From the NCBI RefSeq assembly GCF_050436995.1, contig NC_134753.1, positions 1,364,001 to 1,428,000 on the forward strand: 64,000 nt of DNA, written 5' to 3'. The position numbers and the translations under genes are program-made. Source of the stretch: Anticarsia gemmatalis (lineage: Eukaryota; Arthropoda; Insecta; Lepidoptera; Erebidae). Position 1 is the first letter of the stretch. Each line of letters starts with the position of its first letter. A model generated the notes under the pieces. It searched no databases, was not told where the DNA came from, and worked only from the letters and a program-made list of their open reading frames with translations. This document shows positions 58,480-64,000 of this stretch, in pieces.

Positions 58480-59350
58480 TGGACTAGCTAGCGCGAGTGA
58501 GGTGTAGGTGCCAAAACGCGACGAAAATAATCCGGCGCGGCGTGACGCTGCGCTCGTCACGGTGCAAGGTCGCGGCTGCGGCGCCTCGCTCCTACCTCGT
58601 CGTTCGTGCTCGTTCGCTCGCGGCGCTCCACTCGCGTCGCCCTCCCGTCGCTCAATGAACCGTTCTCGATAGATTCGCTGGACGCATCTAATTTTAAATT
58701 CCACGTTCTAATGTTTGCACGGTGACATCATAGCGCGCGAGTTTTTTCGGTGCATTCGCCGGCTAGTGTTTACGTTTTGCACGCACACGCCCGACCGCGT
58801 TTACCTTATGCTGGGGTGACGCGATCCGCGCGACCTTCGCCTGCCCGGCTTCCATATGTTAACTAAAATACGAAACGGTCGGTTCGAACCGAGCGCGCAC
58901 AAGTCGTAAATGTCCAAACGAAACCGATCGAAGCTGTAACGCGAGAAAAAGCGCAATGAATGACGTGCGGCGACCGCATGCTGCGCGCGGCGTGGCCGGC
59001 CGCGGCGACGACACTATTATTCCGGCGCAGTGAATATACACAAAGAAGTCACCATTAAACCATGATACGTACACAATTATACAAAAGAATGGTCGGGACG
59101 GTGTTCCCGATGGCCGGCGCCTCGTGCCGGGGCGTGAGTCATACCGCCGGCACACGACACGTAGGCACGCCGCACAACATCACATAATTCCGATAACCGG
59201 TGAGCCGCCGCACGAAGTAGGCACGTCCCAGTCTCTTTATAGCATAAAATTCGTTTCGATACTGTTTCAATAATGCGCGTCACTTATTTTCGGACCGGTC
59301 GTGTCGTTTCTGGTTCGCGGAAGGGGACGGTGCGATTGTCTCCGGCACTC
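58480..59350 (-). promoter_or_regulatory. CpG-rich block, candidate internal promoter or 5' region
   Basis: This stretch is GC- and CpG-rich against an AT-rich background, with no long coding frame that fits the splice phases. It lies just upstream of the first exon placed and contains a possible leader exon with donor GAG|GTAGGA near 58597 and the ATG exon near 58855. Nesprin genes commonly have several promoters. A promoter here is an inference from base composition and position. Confidence 0.3.
58805..58855 (-). CDS. possible alternative first exon (ATG plus 17 codons)
   Basis: In the GC-rich block upstream of the first sure exon, an ATG opens a 17-codon frame (MEAGQAKVARIASPQHK) that ends at a good donor, AAG|GTAAAC. 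It would be a neat first coding exon of an isoform starting inside the gene. However, its phase is 0 while the main acceptor at 58421 needs two leftover bases. It fits only if the secondary AG ten bases further in is used. It may instead be chance or part of a 5' leader. Confidence 0.25.
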
Positions 59351-60710
59351 GTTTCGCAACGCGCACTTCCACGGAGGTACACTTTCATATCGTTGTTTTA
59401 ACGTTAATATGTGGAAACGAATGTATTTTTTCTTGTTGCTAAAATGGCGTATCGTTCTAAGTATATCTCTGTAGCCGGCTTCCAGTGCAGACTGTGAGGC
59501 CGTGACCTATTAAGCGCTGCGATCGCTCGCATGCGCACTAAGCTCGGATACACAAGTCTGCCAGTTTGAATAACGATTACACGTCTCCCCCATGCCCTGT
59601 CGATTGTCTGGCTTTTGTTTCAGGGGAAAATGAGCCCTGTGTTGAGGGCGGTAGGTTTAATATTGGCGTGTTAAAATGTACGGTCTAGGGCGTTCCAGCC
59701 GCAGGTCTTGTTCCTGATTGATTCTATTCTAGACTGTATATGCGCCACGAGAAGTTTCTAGCAAAAGCTTCTTCAAGAATTTAATAATAAATACACCTAA
59801 TAATATGAAGTATTTTCACGAAGTAAAATGGATTTTGTTGTTGAACATCGGGCGACGTACCGATCAGCTGATTTGGGGTGGCACACGCCGGTTAAATATA
59901 GATAGCTAACATTATAGACACATTTAAAACATTGGCGAAGAATACATCTACAATCGAAATAACTCTCAGCTGATTTGATGCTAACGAATGAATAAATATA
60001 TCATTTAAAACGAACTTCTACAGTTTACATTTAATTGAACCGAGAACCGAGATTAATTATAAATACTTTCATGAGTACGAAAGTATGTACTTGAGCAGTT
60101 TTTGGATTTTATTGCGTTAGCTGCGATTAAAAAAAACACAAACTGTGTTTCACTTCATGTATTGTGTAGTTTTCGCGTTTATATCAACACGGAAATTAAA
60201 CTTATTTAAGGAATTACACTTATTTAGACACCTATATTAATAAATTTACACACAAGCACAGCTGATGTACAGTTCAATCACTTTTCGCTTGGCTTCCTAA
60301 CCGCATATTGCAAGGGGCTTCGTCACCCTACTTGCGAAAGTACGTAAGTATAAATATTTATATCGTCGGCTATACTAGCGTCTCACCCAAGGACACCCCC
60401 TTGAAGGGTAAATACTTTATTACTTGATGTTCTTTTATTGTTGTTAATTTAAAATAAGTTCAACAAATTCTAGATGTTATGAAACGGTTTATTCAATATC
60501 GTGTCAAAATAACTTATGTTTATGAAAAGCACTATAACAGATTTCTGAAATTAACGATTTCAAACTCTCGCGACTTGTAGGTACACATAATAATATATTA
60601 TTATAACAATGCATTGGGTCTTAAACGTGATTTAAAATTAATAGTTAGGATACCTTACTTGTTTACCCGACATTTCGATCGAATTGCATCGACCGTGATC
60701 ACAGGCTGAC

Positions 60711-60768
60711 TGATGAGGCTGCCAAATTCCTGAGACCCTTGCCCAGTAGTGGGACAGTAATAGGCGAA
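60711..60768 (+). repeat. dispersed repeat family R2, 3' part
   Basis: Only the right part: GAGACCCTTGCCCAGTAGTG then GGACAGTAATAGGC. Confidence 0.5.
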
Positions 60769-62035
60769 ATTTTTATCATAAACACAAATGTGGCCTTATG
60801 TGCAATTATGATAATAATATTGTTGTAAAGAACGACTTGTATTCAAACATAATTTTAAATTCATTGTAATACATACTTTTTATTTTATCACTTCTGAAGA
60901 ACTTACTGAACAATACTCAAAACCACAAAAAGACTATTCTTTTGTTAAAACATATATTAGATATTCTTAAAACACATATCTGCATACATTTTAAATAAAA
61001 TGTACTAAACTACTACAAAAGCTTCATAATCTTATATTTTACTCCTCTATATAGTATATCCTTTATGATTCGTTACTAAGTAAATAAAGTAGCGCCATAA
61101 AAACTATAATCAACTGGTTTGTACGATCTTTGTCAAACATATGAATAGACTTATGTCATCGCTATATGTTAAACGGAAACTATGACCACATAACACAACA
61201 TTGACAGAATATATCTCTACATAATCATAAATTTTTACTGTGAGTTTGGTCCTTAATATCTCAAAAACAATCAGACCGATTTTGATGAAATTTTAATTGA
61301 ATAAAAGGTAATTTAATAACCTATAAGTTGATATAAGTTTTATAAAAATTGGTTCAGAAGTTTTGAAGATATGGGTACATTTCGGTTTGTACAGACAGGA
61401 AACGTTATAGCCATTTATGTTTTTTGAATAGTATGCCTTGACATTGTATTTTAATCGTGTATGTATCCTGTTAGATAAAATTGTACAGGTAAATACTGGG
61501 TTTTTGTTATTTTAAATGAATTTGTACAACTGAATATAATAGTATTTTTAGCTATAAAATATAAGGAATTAATATTTACGTATTGTTAATCAGCTTTTGG
61601 GATTTTCAATGTTTTACGTAGTTACAAAACCATAGTTTTTGTTTACCTATAAATAAAACTACCTACTACTACCTACTACTTTTTTTGCTATATCATATTA
61701 AAATCTATAGCTACGAGTAAGTGTCCTATTGACTTCTAGGCTAGATTTTAATTCCACTGCCGTTCCGACTTAGGCCCTAAAAATCATTTTACTTCATTTT
61801 TCAATAAAGAAAAGCCCAAAAAATCTTGTCATAACACACTTTGTCGTCATGAAAACTACACTAAATTGAACAAAAAATATAAGAAAAAAATGTACCAACA
61901 ATTTTCTATTCTCATACATCAGCACTTACCCGCACCGAAGCGAAGACTATAAATAAAAAAACCTATACCTAATTTCCCACTTGAGTTCACGAAAATAGGT
62001 TTAATAATATCGAGAGTAATGCTCGAAATAAATAC

Positions 62036-62290
62036 ATCTTCTTATTATCGTATGATTAGTGGTCAACCTAGTGTCAAAGTTGTTCAAGCCGCCCGAAGGC
62101 CTTTGACGTGGCTTAACTACTGTTATCTTAATTGATAACAACCGGGACCGACTTTTTACGTGCCGTCCAAAGCACGAAGACGCCCAGCTCAAATACCATG
62201 CGGTCACCCATCTATGGAATGACCTCGCCAAGGTTTGCTTAACCTACAGATCGTTTACCGACCAGTGAACGCAACTGGCTATGGACGCCT
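62036..62290 (+). repeat. dispersed repeat family R1, copy 2
   Basis: Second copy of the repeat at 8,920, with small insertions and deletions (for example, extra bases after CATCTATGG). Same orientation on the + strand, 53 kb apart. Confidence 0.7.
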
Positions 62291-62843
62291 AAATACATAT
62301 ACACGTATGATAATGTTTGATAAGAGTTCATTGAACTTTGATGGTGGTGTGCCAAATGTTGACATATGCCAAAGTAGCGGTGCATTTGGCACAGGAAGAC
62401 AGTTGTACTACCGAAGGGTGCGGTAATGTCTTCAAGAGTTATAGGAATATGGACTTTAAAGACGTTGTGAATGTATGAAGCAGGTGCTTAAATTGCTTGT
62501 ATGGTGTGTAGTTAATACAACTTATGTGTATCGGTGTGTAAAAGAGGGTGTATTTTTGCTTTCGTGTTTTGTTTTCGTACATATGCTTTGTGCATAATTT
62601 GTAAACGTTTTTTGCGGTTATTGGGTGTTGCAGAAAATATGAGCGTTTTAAAAGTGACCTAGAGTTCCTTAGCTCTACTGAGTGTCATTTGAGTGGCTCG
62701 ATTTCTTAATATGACTCTCACTGGAGATCCTAAATTAGACATACAATTTTATTTATGTCATTTAGAGTTCAATTAAATACAGTTTCTTTTAAAAATTACT
62801 ATTCTGACAAGATCTATGGATGTGTATGAGCCCTAAGGAAGTT

Positions 62844-62915
62844 TGTAAGCATCATAGCAAGTGGCGTTCTCTGGCTATTCTTACGAGAAGACGCGATTTT
62901 AGATATGTTTGTATA
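62844..62915 (+). repeat. dispersed repeat family R3, copy 2
   Basis: TTTGTAAGCATCATAGCAAG then TGGCGTTCTCTGGCTATTCT, matching the copy at 10,694. Short and diverged. Confidence 0.5.
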
Positions 62916-63399
62916 CATTTTCACATATCATTATTTATCTTTTGACTATTCTTCTTTTCTTTAACATAGTGTAATATATATTATATTATTATTGTGTATA
63001 CACTCTGTTTTTCAAGACAAGAAACAGTATTAAGTAATTTTTCTTCCATAAGCTGTAGTAAGTAAGTTCAGTTTATAGGCCAGGGGCTAACCACTTGTCA
63101 CTCCTTATACAATGGCACACTGTTTATAATTCAATACATTGCTTTACTTGGCCATAATGATAATATTATACAGTGAAATATCAATGTCTATGAACTAAAA
63201 GCGCGATAATAAACGAAGTATGATTTAAAAAACTAAGAAAAATATTTATTTTTAATTCATATTATTTATCAAATTACCTTTTTATTTAGCGTGGAGTCAG
63301 AAACATTAATAACTTATCAATTCGAAAGAAAAAATACGGAAATTAAAGTATTGTAAATAATGCAATTAAGATTTTTTTTTCATTTATTGAGGGGATGAA

Positions 63400-63446
63400 A
63401 AGTCTAGGGAGACCCTTGCCCAGCAGTGGGATAGTGACGGAATAAA
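63400..63446 (+). repeat. dispersed repeat family R2, 3' part
   Basis: Right part only: GGGAGACCCTTGCCCAGCAG then TGGGATAGTGACGG. Confidence 0.5.
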
Positions 63447-63910
63447 AGGCTTTTTATGAACCAAGAACATTAATGGAGAATCGTAATAAGTAGCTTAATC
63501 ACCCCATTCTAAGAAAGAGATACAGTGTTTTATCATAAACTACACGAAAATGATAATGTGTGTAAGTTTATACCATAATACGAAGCCATTTGAAAGCCAA
63601 TAAGAAGACTAGGCAATAAACGTGTTTAAAATAACACGACGAATAACTTGAAATGCGTCTTGAAGGACAAATTGTAATGAAATTACGTAACTAACTAAAA
63701 GATGTTGATTACATCATCTTCGTTGAAAATCTTTCAACGATTAATGAGAAAATCATCGGTTTTACAAATCGCCAATCACTTGACAAGACAGCGGTATTAT
63801 TATGCAAAGTTATTATTTAACCGGCAGATTAACTTAAAAAGAAACATTTATGCCAATCTAAGACTAACTCCCTGATTCTAAAATTTTTATAATAAGGTAT
63901 GCAAAGATCC

Positions 63911-64000
63911 TAACCGGCACTTGGCCAACGTGGTGAACCCAAGGAATAACCTTTTCCTCATTCCGGGAGGAGACCCTAGCCCAGCAGTGGAACATCAATG
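63911..64000 (+). repeat. dispersed repeat family R2, copy at window end
   Basis: Contains CACTTGGCCAACGTGGTGAA, CCCAAGGAATAACC, GGGAGGAGACCCTAGCCCAG. It runs off the window edge. Confidence 0.55.

Larger units (their letters stand above)
59351..64000. other. no gene found: AT-rich DNA upstream of the located exons
   Basis: Mostly AT-rich, with R1, R2 and R3 repeat copies and no supported exon on either strand. The next upstream exon of the gene, which must end with two leftover bases, was not found here and may lie beyond the window. Confidence 0.55.

Overview
The window is animal nuclear DNA, almost certainly from a moth or butterfly (Lepidoptera). It is AT-rich non-coding sequence full of short degenerate transposon remnants, and several of these resemble dispersed repeats familiar from lepidopteran genomes: tRNA-derived SINE pieces, Helitron-like nonautonomous elements, a MITE, and an interspersed repeat carrying a 'CCCAGCAGTGGGA' core. 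Nothing looks bacterial, viral or organellar. Species and family cannot be fixed from sequence alone.

Only one gene is clearly supported. It lies on the minus strand, enters near 58,421 and is still coding at 21,530, and I could place eleven of its exons with matching splice sites and phases. Joined, they give 25,690 nt of coding sequence (about 8,563 residues). The protein is a chain of spectrin-type helical repeats interrupted by two enormous, mostly disordered, internally repetitive segments, each encoded in one exon: 43,782-56,186 (4,135 codons) and 23,453-34,504 (3,684 codons). The best match in known biology is insect Msp300, the nesprin (SYNE) family giant spectrin-repeat protein that links nuclei to the cytoskeleton in muscle. 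The CH domains (N-terminal) and the KASH domain (C-terminal) are not seen, so the gene should continue beyond both identified ends.

Layout on + coordinates. 1-21,529: no gene found; either the next intron or intergenic DNA, with many transposon remnants and one CpG-rich island near 14,960-15,060. 21,530-23,126: three small spectrin-repeat exons. 23,453-34,504: giant exon B, with a short coiled coil, about 2,840 residues of repetitive disordered sequence, then about 720 residues of spectrin repeats. 34,953-35,126 and 41,690-41,800: two small exons separated by a 6.6 kb intron. 43,782-56,186: giant exon A, almost all disordered. 56,717-58,421: four GC-rich spectrin-repeat exons. 58,422-64,000: GC-rich putative promoter or 5' region, then AT-rich DNA with repeats.

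The structural interest is in the giant exons. They hold several independent protein repeat families: an eleven-copy DGKEHVTEE unit, a nine-copy KRSKKKSKSK unit, a seven-copy SYHEI-DAE motif, many Q-T-[TS]-P motifs resembling LC8 dynein light chain sites, and a [TS]-x-F-I-x-[ST]-E motif found in both exons. Eight consecutive exons begin and end in phase 0, which makes them frame-neutral cassettes. Two alternative 3' ends seem to be built into the locus: a read-through end after giant exon A with a stop codon and AATAAA signal, and a short terminal exon at 56,367-56,480.
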